From contig JAEXTV010000024.1 of assembly GCA_023406895.1 (NCBI GenBank), forward strand, positions 1 through 64,000: a stretch of 64,000 nucleotides of DNA. Direction: 5' to 3'. A program made the translations under genes and the position numbers. The stretch comes from Bacillota bacterium (lineage in GTDB: Bacteria > Bacillota > Clostridia > Christensenellales > SZUA-584). Below the pieces are notes generated by a model. That model was not told the DNA's origin. It ran no database searches and saw only the letters and a list, made by a program, of their open reading frames with translations. Within the stretch, counting starts at the first letter, position 1. Every line of letters begins with the position of its first letter. Shown one piece after another: positions 34,800 to 43,222 of the stretch.

Positions 34800-36584
34800 T
34801 TAGTTCGTAATATCCTTTTTCTTAAATACCCAAGCGGATATGACCGTGAAAATCACAGACAGACCAAGCAGCAGCCCGATGCCATATCCGAGGCTCAGAG
34901 GCACCCCGTTGCTGATCATTGTCTGCACGGGTGAATACTGCGTGAAAAACTGCGACATTTCAACAAACGGTATCGGCGTCCAGGCCAGCCAATGAGCGGC
35001 TTCGGTGTAAGCAATCTGGCTCATGCCCACGATGCTCATCACAAAGCAGATGGCAGGCACCGCAATCGCCACGGCGATATTTTTGGCCACTGTTGAAAGC
35101 ATAAATGCGGTGCAGTATCCGAAAATGATGGTAACGCTGCAAGCCAGAAATTTCGGAATGTAGTAGGCGAGGAACCCAACCGCGCCCGATGCCGTATAGT
35201 TCGGGAAACCGAAATCCGAAAAACCGAAGCAAATGCCGGTGGTCACCATATTAAGCACGGTACCCGCGAGATAGATGCCAAGGCAGATAACCAGAGATGC
35301 CGCAAACTTGGACATCAGTATCTTAATGCGCGTCTTCGGACGAATCATCAGCAGACGAATTGTTCCGAGCTGGAACTCGCTCGCCATGAGCCATCCGCCG
35401 AGGATGACCGCGAACAAAGCCACAAGCGCGGAGTAATAAAGGAAGCTCGTCGTCTGGTTTCTCGCGCCCTGGGGCACAAACGTCATATCCGGCTCGTCTG
35501 AATCGAGAGAGTTCTGCGCCACGAGAATATCGTTGTTGGCCTTATCAATCTGCGCCTGAATGGCCGTTCTGTAACGGTCGTATGATTTGTACTGTTGAGG
35601 CAGATACGGGTCTTTGTTATAGTCTTCCTCGCTGAGCAGCGTTGAATAAGCCAGCTGGCTATTCGCATTTTCGATGCTCGAAATGGCGCTGTTCTGCCAT
35701 GTGTTTTCACCGGGCACAATATGCTTTTCCAGACGGAATTGGAGCAGCGGAATGGTGCTCTCTTTGATGATCTTGATCTGCTTTTTCATGTCCTCGATAT
35801 ACCGGTTCAGTTCTTCTTCCTGATCCGGATGCTCGATGATCGTCTGCTCCTGAATTTCGATGCTCTTGTTGATGCTGTCGATCTGGCTCTGCTGCTGCTC
35901 GATACTGATGGCAATAAACTCGTCGAAGTTATTGTTCTCGATCACTTCATAAAGCCTGTTCAAATACGCGTCATCCTTGTCGATAGCCGCCTGACGCTCG
36001 GATGCCGAGATATTGACATAGGTATCATCAAATGTATTCGGATCCGCATAATACCGGTAGTTGAGCGCTTCCTTAAGCACCGCAATATCCGTTGTTCCCG
36101 CCTTCTCATAGATAAACTTATCATAAAGCTTCGTGGTGTCCCACACAAGGTTTATTCGATAATCTTCGTATGTGGTGATGGCTTGAGCGGCGCGAAGGAA
36201 ATAATCGAGCTCCATATCGGTCATTTCCAGCACGAGATCCAGCGCTTCGGGTGTCGTAAATGCGGACGCGTCGATGTAGTCGTCATACTGATCGAGGCCC
36301 TGAACGTTGCTGTAAAACGGATTTTCCGGCAAAATTGTCACACCGTCTACCGTAATCGGCTCCTGACCGTTGTAATAGTCGCCGCCGTATGCGGGCACGG
36401 ACATGGCTTTTTCGTATATAATCGGGCCGCCCGGATAATAGTTTCCGTTGGGATCAGGTTTTGTCAGCACGCCGATAACCGGAATCGCGATAGACGAAAG
36501 CAATACCAAGATACCGATGATCAGCAGGAATTTTGATCTCAAAATACTTTTTATTTCCATACATGTTTGTTTTAAAAAACTCAT
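34800..36584 (-). CDS. ABC-2-type permease with large coiled-coil ectodomain
   Basis: A 594-aa membrane subunit. The first helix (about 17-39) is followed by an unusually long extracellular region (41-380) with an extended coiled coil around 205-290, rich in Gln, Glu, Ile and Lys. About six helices follow (384-405, 430-455, 470-500, 505-528 and two near the end), carrying the ABC-2 core WLMASEFQLGTIRLLMIRPKTR. AGAGGA lies before the ATG, 18 nt after the ATPase gene. The ectodomain could contact the cell wall or the PASTA protein encoded next; the cargo is unknown. Confidence 0.87.
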   Translation of the reverse strand: MSFLKQTCMEIKSILRSKFLLIIGILVLLSSIAIPVIGVLTKPDPNGNYYPGGPIIYEKAMSVPAYGGDYYNGQEPITVDGVTILPENPFYSNVQGLDQYDDYIDASAFTTPEALDLVLEMTDMELDYFLRAAQAITTYEDYRINLVWDTTKLYDKFIYEKAGTTDIAVLKEALNYRYYADPNTFDDTYVNISASERQAAIDKDDAYLNRLYEVIENNNFDEFIAISIEQQQSQIDSINKSIEIQEQTIIEHPDQEEELNRYIEDMKKQIKIIKESTIPLLQFRLEKHIVPGENTWQNSAISSIENANSQLAYSTLLSEEDYNKDPYLPQQYKSYDRYRTAIQAQIDKANNDILVAQNSLDSDEPDMTFVPQGARNQTTSFLYYSALVALFAVILGGWLMASEFQLGTIRLLMIRPKTRIKILMSKFAASLVICLGIYLAGTVLNMVTTGICFGFSDFGFPNYTASGAVGFLAYYIPKFLACSVTIIFGYCTAFMLSTVAKNIAVAIAVPAICFVMSIVGMSQIAYTEAAHWLAWTPIPFVEMSQFFTQYSPVQTMISNGVPLSLGYGIGLLLGLSVIFTVISAWVFKKKDITN

Positions 36585-36602
36585 AATCGTATCCTCTCTT
36601 TG

Positions 36603-37526
36603 CTATCTGATCTGCGTCTTTGTGCCGGTCGTCATCGAAATGAAATCCTGTTCGAGCGTTCTTTGCGACTGGTTAACCGCGTAGATATCAATGCCCATTT
36701 TCACGAGGGTGCGAACAAGCTCCGGTATCTGATCGCGTTTCATCACGATGGTGACACCACCGCCTACTTGCTCACAGTTCGCGTCAAGACCCTTAAAATA
36801 GTCATAGGTCTTGTCCTTGTCGCTGGTGACAAAGCTGTAGCTGTAGATTTCCTCATCGTCCGATTCCTTGACCTGTTCGATGGTTTTCTCACCGATGATC
36901 ACACCGTTGTCGATGATGTAAATACGATCGCACATCAGTTCCATCTCGGAGAGCAGATGGCTCGAAATAAACACGCCGACGCCCGCGTTCTTGGAGAGGT
37001 ATTTGAGTAAGTCTCTGAGTTCTTTGATACCGATAGGATCAAGGCCGTTCGTGGGCTCGTCGAGCACAAGAAGGCTCGGGCGATGCAGCAGCGCCTGCGC
37101 GATGCCGACACGCTGTCTCATACCGAGCGAATACGTTTTGACCCTGTCGCCGATGCGGTCTTTCATCTTCACCAGTTCGACGACCTCGTCGATCTGTTTT
37201 TTTTGATCACCGTCGTACATTGAAGCAAAATACTCAAGATTCTGCCTGCCCGTCAGCCTCTTATATAGGTCCGGGTTCTCAACGATGCCGCCGATATTCT
37301 TCATAGCATTCTCAAAATCCGTCACAACATCGTGTCCCAAAACGGATATATGCCCAGACGTGATAGAGAAAAGGCCCATGATCATCTTGATGGTGGTGGT
37401 TTTGCCTGCCCCGTTCGGCCCCAAAAAGCCAACGATCTCACCTGAATTCACGGTTAAAGATATGTCGTCCAATATCTTTCTCTTTTTTATCACTTTCGTC
37501 AGGCCTTCAATTTTTAAAAGCTCCAA
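36603..37526 (-). CDS. ABC transporter ATP-binding protein (BcrA class)
   Basis: A 307-aa ATPase: Walker A GPNGAGKTT, signature YSLGMRQRVGIAQAL, Walker B LLVLDEPTNGLDP and the switch His in ISSHLLSEME. The SLGM form of the signature is typical of the bacitracin/lantibiotic-type BcrA group. The start is TTG at 37526 with AAAGGA 7 nt before it. First gene of ATPase-permease-PASTA, so a role in envelope stress, antibiotic resistance or secretion is plausible. Confidence 0.92.
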   Translation of the reverse strand: MELLKIEGLTKVIKKRKILDDISLTVNSGEIVGFLGPNGAGKTTTIKMIMGLFSITSGHISVLGHDVVTDFENAMKNIGGIVENPDLYKRLTGRQNLEYFASMYDGDQKKQIDEVVELVKMKDRIGDRVKTYSLGMRQRVGIAQALLHRPSLLVLDEPTNGLDPIGIKELRDLLKYLSKNAGVGVFISSHLLSEMELMCDRIYIIDNGVIIGEKTIEQVKESDDEEIYSYSFVTSDKDKTYDYFKGLDANCEQVGGGVTIVMKRDQIPELVRTLVKMGIDIYAVNQSQRTLEQDFISMTTGTKTQIR

Positions 37527-37662
37527 TGAAATATCCTTTCCCGCCTGTACCGCGACAATATATTTTAATATAAGACGTATGAAGAAACAAAAAGTTCCGC
37601 AACATGATCATTATAATAAAAAAAAGAATAAAATAACATACCCTTTCTATGATCTGAACCGT

Positions 37663-38217
37663 TTATTGATGAGGGCTATCCATGTCACCCATGTAAACGC
37701 GAAAAGCGTCGTCAGTATCTATATGCGTGATACGCCAAAACCCATGGTCGGCTTCAACGGTGATTCTGGCAGTGTATGTGCCGGCCGTTCCTGTCGACGT
37801 GTCTGCCGTAAACACGATCACATATGTGTAGATACCGTCTCTATGATGTTCACTGTTTAATTCATACTTGCTGATCCACGGGCTTGATACCCCCGTCACC
37901 CAACCCGGCGCGGTTTGCTCCCAAGCTTTTGAAAACCGTTCTTTAAGCGGGCCAGACAGAACCGCATACTGCAAAGCCGCATTGCGCAGCTTAATGCCCT
38001 TTGCCCAGAGCAGCGCGGCGTCTCTCGGGCTGCACACGCCCACCTCACCCAAAGCGGCTGTGAGCATTTTTGTTTTTACTTGCAGATCAGTATAAGCTGC
38101 CGCAGCAGGCATGTCCTGACGATTCATCATACTCGCGAGCAAGAACACTGAGGCTGTCATCAGCAGCAAACAGAAACAGGCCAACCATATGAGCTTTTGA
38201 TATAAGGGTACAGACAT
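37663..38217 (-). CDS. Membrane-anchored protein of unknown function
   Basis: 184 aa with one N-terminal membrane helix (about 7-29) and an extracellular domain ending in an all-beta portion (TYVIVFTADTSTGTAGTYTARITVE, then FWRITHI). Shape resembles small NTF2-like or cystatin-like extracellular modules, but I do not recognise a family. The ATG at 38217 has GGAG 6 nt upstream; the longer frame upstream to 38424 runs through a terminator and is not credible. Possibly co-transcribed with the ABC/PASTA operon 137 nt downstream. Confidence 0.65.
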   Translation of the reverse strand: MSVPLYQKLIWLACFCLLLMTASVFLLASMMNRQDMPAAAAYTDLQVKTKMLTAALGEVGVCSPRDAALLWAKGIKLRNAALQYAVLSGPLKERFSKAWEQTAPGWVTGVSSPWISKYELNSEHHRDGIYTYVIVFTADTSTGTAGTYTARITVEADHGFWRITHIDTDDAFRVYMGDMDSPHQ

Positions 38218-38252
38218 CTCACTCTCCGATGCGTTTTTACTTATTTGTATGA

Positions 38253-38295
38253 AAGAAAAAAAGCGGCAAGACCGCGAAAGGCGTTTGCCGTTTTC
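38253..38295 (-). terminator. Probable intrinsic terminator
   Basis: On the minus strand AACGGCAA pairs with TTGCCGCTT around a partly self-paired loop and runs into TTTTTTTC. I could not identify a gene ending here: the overlapping 66-codon frame (38241-38441, TTG start, no ribosome binding site) is doubtful. The rest of 38296-38560 shows nothing. Confidence 0.6.
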
Positions 38296-38559
38296 AAACA
38301 ATAAAACTCGAAGCAAACTGTTTTTCTCACGGATACCTTCCGTCCGCGCAACTTCGCTGTTTCGTTTGCTGTTGAGGCTTGCATTGCACAGCCGATCGCG
38401 AGGATGGTTATGCACAAGATGCATATGATAAAAGACCGCAAGCTGAATCAGTAATTTTTAAGCCATCGGAAAACATGAAATAAGAAAGCATCTTTGCAGA
38501 AAGCTTCATTTTTGTACGAGGGCGAATTCGATATATTTTCATCTGCATGTCCGTGCTAT

Positions 38560-38590
38560 CAAAAAAGAGACCCTTTCAGAGTCTCTTTAT
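38560..38590 (-). terminator. Terminator of the tRNA-Arg gene
   Basis: AAAGAGAC (38564-38571) pairs with GTCTCTTT (38581-38588); on the minus strand a T run follows. It starts 3 nt past the CCA end. Confidence 0.85.
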
Positions 38591-38592
38591 TT

Positions 38593-38669
38593 TGGCGTGC
38601 CCGGGGGGATTCGAACCCTCGACCTTTTGATTCGTAGTCAAACACTCTATCCGGCTGAGCTACGGGCAC
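38593..38669 (-). tRNA. tRNA-Arg (anticodon ACG)
   Basis: Full cloverleaf on the minus strand: acceptor GTGCCCG/CGGGCAC, D-arm with AGCTCAG, anticodon stem TTTGA/TCAAA enclosing CTACGAA (anticodon ACG, decoding CGU/CGC/CGA through inosine), T-arm GAGGGTTCGAATCCC-type, discriminator G and an encoded CCA end. Confidence 0.97.
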
Positions 38670-38689
38670 ATAGTTTTAAGCGCTCAATC

Positions 38690-38718
38690 ATTCTAATATA
38701 ATCACTCTGCGTTGTCAA
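38690..38718 (-). promoter_or_regulatory. Promoter of tRNA-Arg
   Basis: On the minus strand TTGACA (38718-38713), 17 nt, TAGAAT (38695-38690), 20 nt before the tRNA. Confidence 0.8.
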
Positions 38719-38761
38719 TACAAAAAGGCGGTAATTAAGGCCGAAATGAAGAGACATAAAC

Positions 38762-38836
38762 GGGAGCCCTAAAAGGTACCAGCTCCCATGCTTTTGCAGA
38801 GCTCAACCTTTACGGCGGCTGTATCCCAGCTCTGTC
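38762..38836. other. Hairpin-rich intergenic element
   Basis: GGGAGC..GCTCCC (38763-38787) and CAGAGCT..AGCTCTG (38797-38834) form two nested-loop hairpins between the tRNA promoter and the DUF4256 promoter. No class recognised. Confidence 0.4.
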
Positions 38837-38882
38837 GCAGGCAGACATTCATGAGGATGTTTGAATATGGGTGCTAATTCTT

Positions 38883-38911
38883 TTGTAGTCCGAACACGAA
38901 ATTGGTATAAT
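38883..38911 (+). promoter_or_regulatory. Promoter of the DUF4256 gene
   Basis: TTGTAG (38883-38888), 17 nt, TATAAT (38906-38911), 28 nt before the start codon. Confidence 0.75.
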
Positions 38912-38939
38912 AAAGGCATTAATGAAAGGAGCGTTACTT

Positions 38940-39506
38940 ATGGCGGCCGATGAAAGAAAACTATCTTTGGAAAAGAGTACAGAACTGCTTAATACTTTAC
39001 GTGCTCGTTTTGATAAGAACATGCATCGTCATGAAGGGCTTGAATGGGCAAAGGTACAAGAACGGCTGACTATCAAACCGGAAAAGCTATGGTCGCTTAG
39101 CGAAATGGAACGGACAGGCGGCGAGCCGGATGTTGTCGCTTATGATATGAAGGAAGGCTCATACATCTTCTTTGACTGCTCAGCAGAAAGCCCGGTTGGC
39201 CGCAGGAACCTTTGTTACGACGATGACGCTTTAAACTCGAGAAAAGAGCATAAACCGGCAAGCAGTGCGCTAACCATGTCAGCCGAGATGGGTATTGAGA
39301 TTCTGACGGAAGAACAGTACCGGAAGCTGCAGGCGCTGGGCAAATTCGATACAAAAACATCCAGCTGGATATTGACGCCGCCGGACATCAGGAATCTCGG
39401 CGGGGCGCTGTTTTGTGACCGTCGGTATAATCACGTGTTTGTTTATCATAATGGGGCGGAATCGTACTATAGTGTCAGAGGATTCCGGGGTTCTTTGAGC
39501 GTATAA
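38940..39506 (+). CDS. DUF4256 family protein
   Basis: 188 aa, soluble. Matches the DUF4256 family across its length: ELLNTLRARFDKNMHRHEGLEW, KLWSLSEMERTGGEPDVV, the SPVGRRNLCYDDDAL segment and the C-terminal ALFCDRRYNHVFVYHNGAESYY. Function unknown; family members are scattered in bacteria and usually single genes. The ATG at 38940 has AAAGGAG 8 nt upstream and is preferred to one at 38922. The following 300 bases hold no gene except a terminator at their end. Confidence 0.85.
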   Translation: MAADERKLSLEKSTELLNTLRARFDKNMHRHEGLEWAKVQERLTIKPEKLWSLSEMERTGGEPDVVAYDMKEGSYIFFDCSAESPVGRRNLCYDDDALNSRKEHKPASSALTMSAEMGIEILTEEQYRKLQALGKFDTKTSSWILTPPDIRNLGGALFCDRRYNHVFVYHNGAESYYSVRGFRGSLSV

Positions 39507-39774
39507 CGTCACTTTATATTTTTCGTCTGACAAGACAAGCAAAAAACCAAGTTGAGAACAATCAAAAATAGGCGGTATGATCGCAGAAGAACTCTACGGC
39601 TGGCTTGATGACGTACAGAAATATGCTTTGTCAGTATAATTTGAACTGCGACTCACTTAGCCGACATCTGCGATGGTACACTGCTTTGGCACGATCTGTC
39701 AGCATTCCCTCAGTCCTATGCTTTGATCTGAGCAACTTATACTCACACAAAGTTCGCCGATCATGAGGCCCATA

Positions 39775-39803
39775 GAAAAAGGGCGATATCTCATCGCCCT
39801 TTC
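39775..39803 (-). terminator. Intrinsic terminator of the carboxypeptidase gene
   Basis: AAAGGGCGAT (39778-39787) pairs with ATCGCCCTTT (39793-39802); T-rich on the minus side. May work in both directions. Confidence 0.82.
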
Positions 39804-39812
39804 TTCATCTCA

Positions 39813-41231
39813 TTAACTTCTGCGTCCCGACCGCGTGTCAGGCCGTCTTTGCGCGTAATTGCGCCGTTTACGCTTTTTGCGCTGGTTGTACGCGCGGATC
39901 AGCCCGATCGCAAAGATAATGGCCAGCAGCACCAGCACACCACCGACGGCATACCAAATCCATGAACCGATGCCGGAGTTCGCGGGCTCCTGCTGCGGAA
40001 GCTGCGGCACTGCGGTGGGCTCCTGCTGCGGCACATTGATGTCCGCCTCGTCCACAAAAACATCTCTTGAAGCGGTCAGCTGAGCCTGAGCCACCGTTTC
40101 ACCGTTCGCGTCCACGTATGTCACCGTGCCCACGCTATCCCCCGTTTTCACGGGAGCCTGCAGCGTTTCACCGCTGATCAACGTCACCTGCGGCGTAAGC
40201 CCGCCGGATTTGAGCGCCTCGGCCTTCTCTTTGTCCATCGTCACAAAGTCCGGGCCCGAATACGCGGCGTTCAGGCTCAGTGCGCCGCCCTGTGCGTCGT
40301 CAGGCGATGCGTTCGCCACGTTCACGCTCACGGGCACATTGGCAATCAAGGATTGTATATCCACCGTTTCATAGTTGTTAAAGCCGTATTCAAAAAGGCT
40401 CTTAGCCAGCGGCCAGCGCTCGCTCCCGTCTGCCGTTTCATCACCGAATATCAGGCACAGCAGCTTCATGCCGTCCTTTTCCGCCGAACTCACGAGGCAG
40501 CGGTACGCCTTGGGCGTCGCCCCTGTTTTGATGCCCGTGGCGTACTCGTAGTAATAGTTTTTCTCACCTTCAGGCACGCTGCTAATCAGCAGCTTGTTGG
40601 TGTTTTGCTTCTGTTCGTCTTTCGTAAAGTTCATGGAGGGGAAATCGTATGAGGCCGAACCCACAATCTCCATAAGCTGCTCGTTCTTCATGGCGTAAAG
40701 CGACAGCGTCGCCATGTCGCGCGCTGTCACATAGTGGCCGTCTGTATCCACCCCGTGCGGCGTCACAAAATGCGAACCGGTCATGCCAAGTTCCTGCGCT
40801 TTTTCATTCATCATCGCGGCAAAGCCTTCAATGGATCCGCCGATATGTACGGCTATGGCCGCTGCCGCATCATTGCCGGAAATCAGCATCATGCCGTAGA
40901 TGAGCTCTTTTAATGAAATCTGCTGGCCTTTTTTAAGGCCCATCAGCGAGTATCCCGAACCTGTCCAGTCACCTTCCTCACCGATGGTCACGGTATCGTC
41001 GAGATTGCCTTTTTCCAGCGCCAGCACACACGTTAATATTTTCGTGGTGCTCGCCGGATAAATCTGTTCATCCGCATTCTTTTCAAAAAGCACTTGACCT
41101 GTCGTTGCGTCGAGCAGCATCACGGCGTGTGGTTTGACTTCTTCTTCATAAGGTGCCGCTGCCAAGGCCGAACTGACGAACATCGTCAAAATCACGCATA
41201 TTACCAAACAAACTGCTGTTGCTTTTTTCAA
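39813..41231 (-). CDS. D-alanyl-D-alanine carboxypeptidase (DacF/PBP5 type)
   Basis: A 472-aa exported peptidoglycan enzyme that trims the terminal D-Ala. Signal peptide (1-25), peptidase S11 core with Ser61-x-x-Lys64 (STTK), SGN (118-120) and KTG (235-237), then a PBP5-C-like beta domain. Unlike classical PBP5 with an amphipathic tail, it ends in a true membrane helix (about 426-446) and a very basic tail of Arg and Lys. The start is TTG at 41231 with AAAGGAG 9 nt upstream. Confidence 0.93.
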   Translation of the reverse strand: MKKATAVCLVICVILTMFVSSALAAAPYEEEVKPHAVMLLDATTGQVLFEKNADEQIYPASTTKILTCVLALEKGNLDDTVTIGEEGDWTGSGYSLMGLKKGQQISLKELIYGMMLISGNDAAAAIAVHIGGSIEGFAAMMNEKAQELGMTGSHFVTPHGVDTDGHYVTARDMATLSLYAMKNEQLMEIVGSASYDFPSMNFTKDEQKQNTNKLLISSVPEGEKNYYYEYATGIKTGATPKAYRCLVSSAEKDGMKLLCLIFGDETADGSERWPLAKSLFEYGFNNYETVDIQSLIANVPVSVNVANASPDDAQGGALSLNAAYSGPDFVTMDKEKAEALKSGGLTPQVTLISGETLQAPVKTGDSVGTVTYVDANGETVAQAQLTASRDVFVDEADINVPQQEPTAVPQLPQQEPANSGIGSWIWYAVGGVLVLLAIIFAIGLIRAYNQRKKRKRRNYAQRRPDTRSGRRS

Positions 41232-41433
41232 ATCGTCATACTCCTTTTATGGTCACTGCACCGGCCCCGCCGGTTTCCCAGATAGTATAACAGCTTAACA
41301 CCGTTTTGTGAAGAAAAACGGTAAAGTCTTCATATGGCTGCCTTTAATATTCGCTGTTTTCAAAATCCACCGTAACATGTATAATGTATGCAGTAAAATT
41401 TCAAGTACATCTTGGCTGGACACCGGAGGAAAA

Positions 41434-42252
41434 ATGGCTTATAAACTGATCGCAATCGACCTTGACGATACACTGCTCGACAGCACTCTTCACATACCGG
41501 CCCGTGTGAGGGAATCGATAGACAAAGCAGTGGATCTGGGGATATATATCGTGCTCTGCACGGGAAGAATATTAAAGGGCTCGCGGCGCTTTTACGACGA
41601 ACTCGGACTGAAAACGGCTATGATCACCACGGGCGGTGCGGAAATATATGACGAAGACGGCAAATGCATCTACAGCAGAAATGTAGACCCGGCAGTTGTC
41701 AGAGAGATTATCGCTTTTGCACAGGAAAGCGGGGTTCATTTTCAGGTGTATATCGGTGGCAGCCTTGTCTACCGCCAGAAAAACAAGTACCTTGAAGGTT
41801 ATGAAACGGCCAACGGTATTAAAGGCAATGAAATGCCGAATTTGCTGGAGCTTGATGAGATTCATACGCCTAAGGTTCTTCTGATATCCGACCCCGAACG
41901 CATGGACGGCCTTCAGGCGGCGGCACGGCAGAAATTCCCTGCGCTCAACGTCAACCGTTCCAAACCGACATACCTTGAATTTTCCAGCCCCGGCGTGAGC
42001 AAGGGCGACGCACTGAAATTTGTGGCTCAGTACTACGGCATTCAAGAGGCGGAAACCATCGCGATCGGAGATGCCGAGATTGATATCCCCATGATTAAAG
42101 CCGCCGGTTTGGGTGTGGCCGTGGCAAACGCTACCTCCATCACCAAACAAGCTGCCGATTACATCTGCCCCACAAACGACGAGGGCGGCGTAGCCGATGT
42201 CATAGAAAAATTTGTTCTGGAGGCACAGAATGAAAACCAAGCTCAAAATTGA
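41434..42252 (+). CDS. Cof-type HAD-superfamily hydrolase
   Basis: A 272-aa HAD-IIB phosphatase: motif I IDLDDTLLDS (nucleophile Asp9, Asp11), LCTGRI motif II, Lys in the cap-proximal SKGDAL, and motif IV GDAEIDIPMI. Likely dephosphorylates sugar phosphates or flavin precursors; substrate unknown. The start has GGAGG four nt upstream; the longer frame from 41308 lacks one. It overlaps hprK by 23 nt, so the two are coupled. Confidence 0.92.
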   Translation: MAYKLIAIDLDDTLLDSTLHIPARVRESIDKAVDLGIYIVLCTGRILKGSRRFYDELGLKTAMITTGGAEIYDEDGKCIYSRNVDPAVVREIIAFAQESGVHFQVYIGGSLVYRQKNKYLEGYETANGIKGNEMPNLLELDEIHTPKVLLISDPERMDGLQAAARQKFPALNVNRSKPTYLEFSSPGVSKGDALKFVAQYYGIQEAETIAIGDAEIDIPMIKAAGLGVAVANATSITKQAADYICPTNDEGGVADVIEKFVLEAQNENQAQN

Positions 42253-43177
42253 CGATCTGGCCCGTGATTTAAACCTCAACATTATTTACAGAGGCGACGT
42301 GGACACCATCGAAATCAACACCTCCGACCTCAACAGGCCCGGGCTGCAGATGGCCGGTTTCTTTGAGTATTTCGCCGTCAACCGGCTGCAGCTTTTCGGC
42401 ATGGTTGAGATGACATACCTGCAGAACCTCGATCCGGAGCTCAAACGTGAACGGCTCGACAAGTATTTTGCAAGCCAAATGCCTTGCGTGCTGATTGGAC
42501 GCAACTTAACACCGCCTGTGGAAATGATCGAGGCGGCCAAAAAGTATAACACGCCTATACTGATGTCCGGCCTGACCACCACGAAACTGAGCCATAAAAC
42601 GACGGTGTATCTTGACAAGGTGCTCGCGCCGAGTATATCCCGCCATGCGGGCCTCATGGACATTTACGGCGTCGGCATACTGCTCATGGGCGATTCGGGC
42701 GTCGGCAAAAGCGAAACGGCGCTGGAGCTCGTCAAGCGCGGTCACCGGCTCGTGGCGGATGATGTGGTTGAGATCATCAAGCTTTCGGATAACCAGCTGA
42801 TCGGTCAGTCCCCGGAGGTTATCCGCCATATGATGGAGATCAGAGGCCTTGGCATCATCGATGTGCGTACGCTGTACGGTATCGGGGCGGTGCTTGTGGA
42901 GAAATCCATCGAGTTGGCTGTGAACTTAGAGCTCGGCGACCCGATGAACATTGACCGGCTCGGCCTTTCCTCGGAATACATCACGCTGCTCGGCGTTAAA
43001 ATCCCCATTATCACCATCCCGGTTCGGCCCGGCCGAAATCTTGCCATCATCATTGAAGTGGCCGCGATGAACTACCGCCTCAAATGCATGGGCCAAATTA
43101 CGGCAGAGCAGCTCGACAGCAAGCTGCTGAGCATCATTGCCCCCGACAGCATGAAAGGGTCTTGCCCCACATTGTAA
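42230..43177 (+). CDS. hprK: HPr kinase/phosphorylase
   Basis: Bifunctional enzyme (315 aa) that phosphorylates Ser46 of HPr and reverses it, the master switch of carbon catabolite control in Firmicutes. His139 (SRHAG), the P-loop GDSGVGKSE (154-162), LVADDVVEI and the signature MEIRGLGIIDV (202-212) are all visible; length is typical. GGAGG lies 6 nt before the ATG at 42230. Its neighbours, a HAD phosphatase before and a ROK kinase after, support a sugar-metabolism cluster. The usual partner lgt is not here. Confidence 0.97.
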   Translation: MKTKLKIDDLARDLNLNIIYRGDVDTIEINTSDLNRPGLQMAGFFEYFAVNRLQLFGMVEMTYLQNLDPELKRERLDKYFASQMPCVLIGRNLTPPVEMIEAAKKYNTPILMSGLTTTKLSHKTTVYLDKVLAPSISRHAGLMDIYGVGILLMGDSGVGKSETALELVKRGHRLVADDVVEIIKLSDNQLIGQSPEVIRHMMEIRGLGIIDVRTLYGIGAVLVEKSIELAVNLELGDPMNIDRLGLSSEYITLLGVKIPIITIPVRPGRNLAIIIEVAAMNYRLKCMGQITAEQLDSKLLSIIAPDSMKGSCPTL

Positions 43178-43222
43178 AAAAGCGATTGGCGCATCATTTC
43201 ATAAAAGAGCGAGGAGTAACTT

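Noticed and set aside
38218..38424. Long upstream start of the 37663 gene
   Set aside because: It runs through a terminator hairpin and lacks a ribosome binding site; the ATG at 38217 has one and starts a membrane anchor.
38241..38441. 66-codon frame with a lipoprotein-like N terminus
   Set aside because: TTG start without a ribosome binding site, and its 3' half is the terminator at 38253-38295.
38593..38669. Reading the tRNA as tRNA-Thr
   Set aside because: The seven-base loop CTACGAA places ACG at positions 34-36, so it is Arg.
41308..41433. 42-residue N-terminal extension of the HAD hydrolase
   Set aside because: No ribosome binding site, while GGAGG precedes the ATG at 41434 and HAD motif I normally begins within ten residues.
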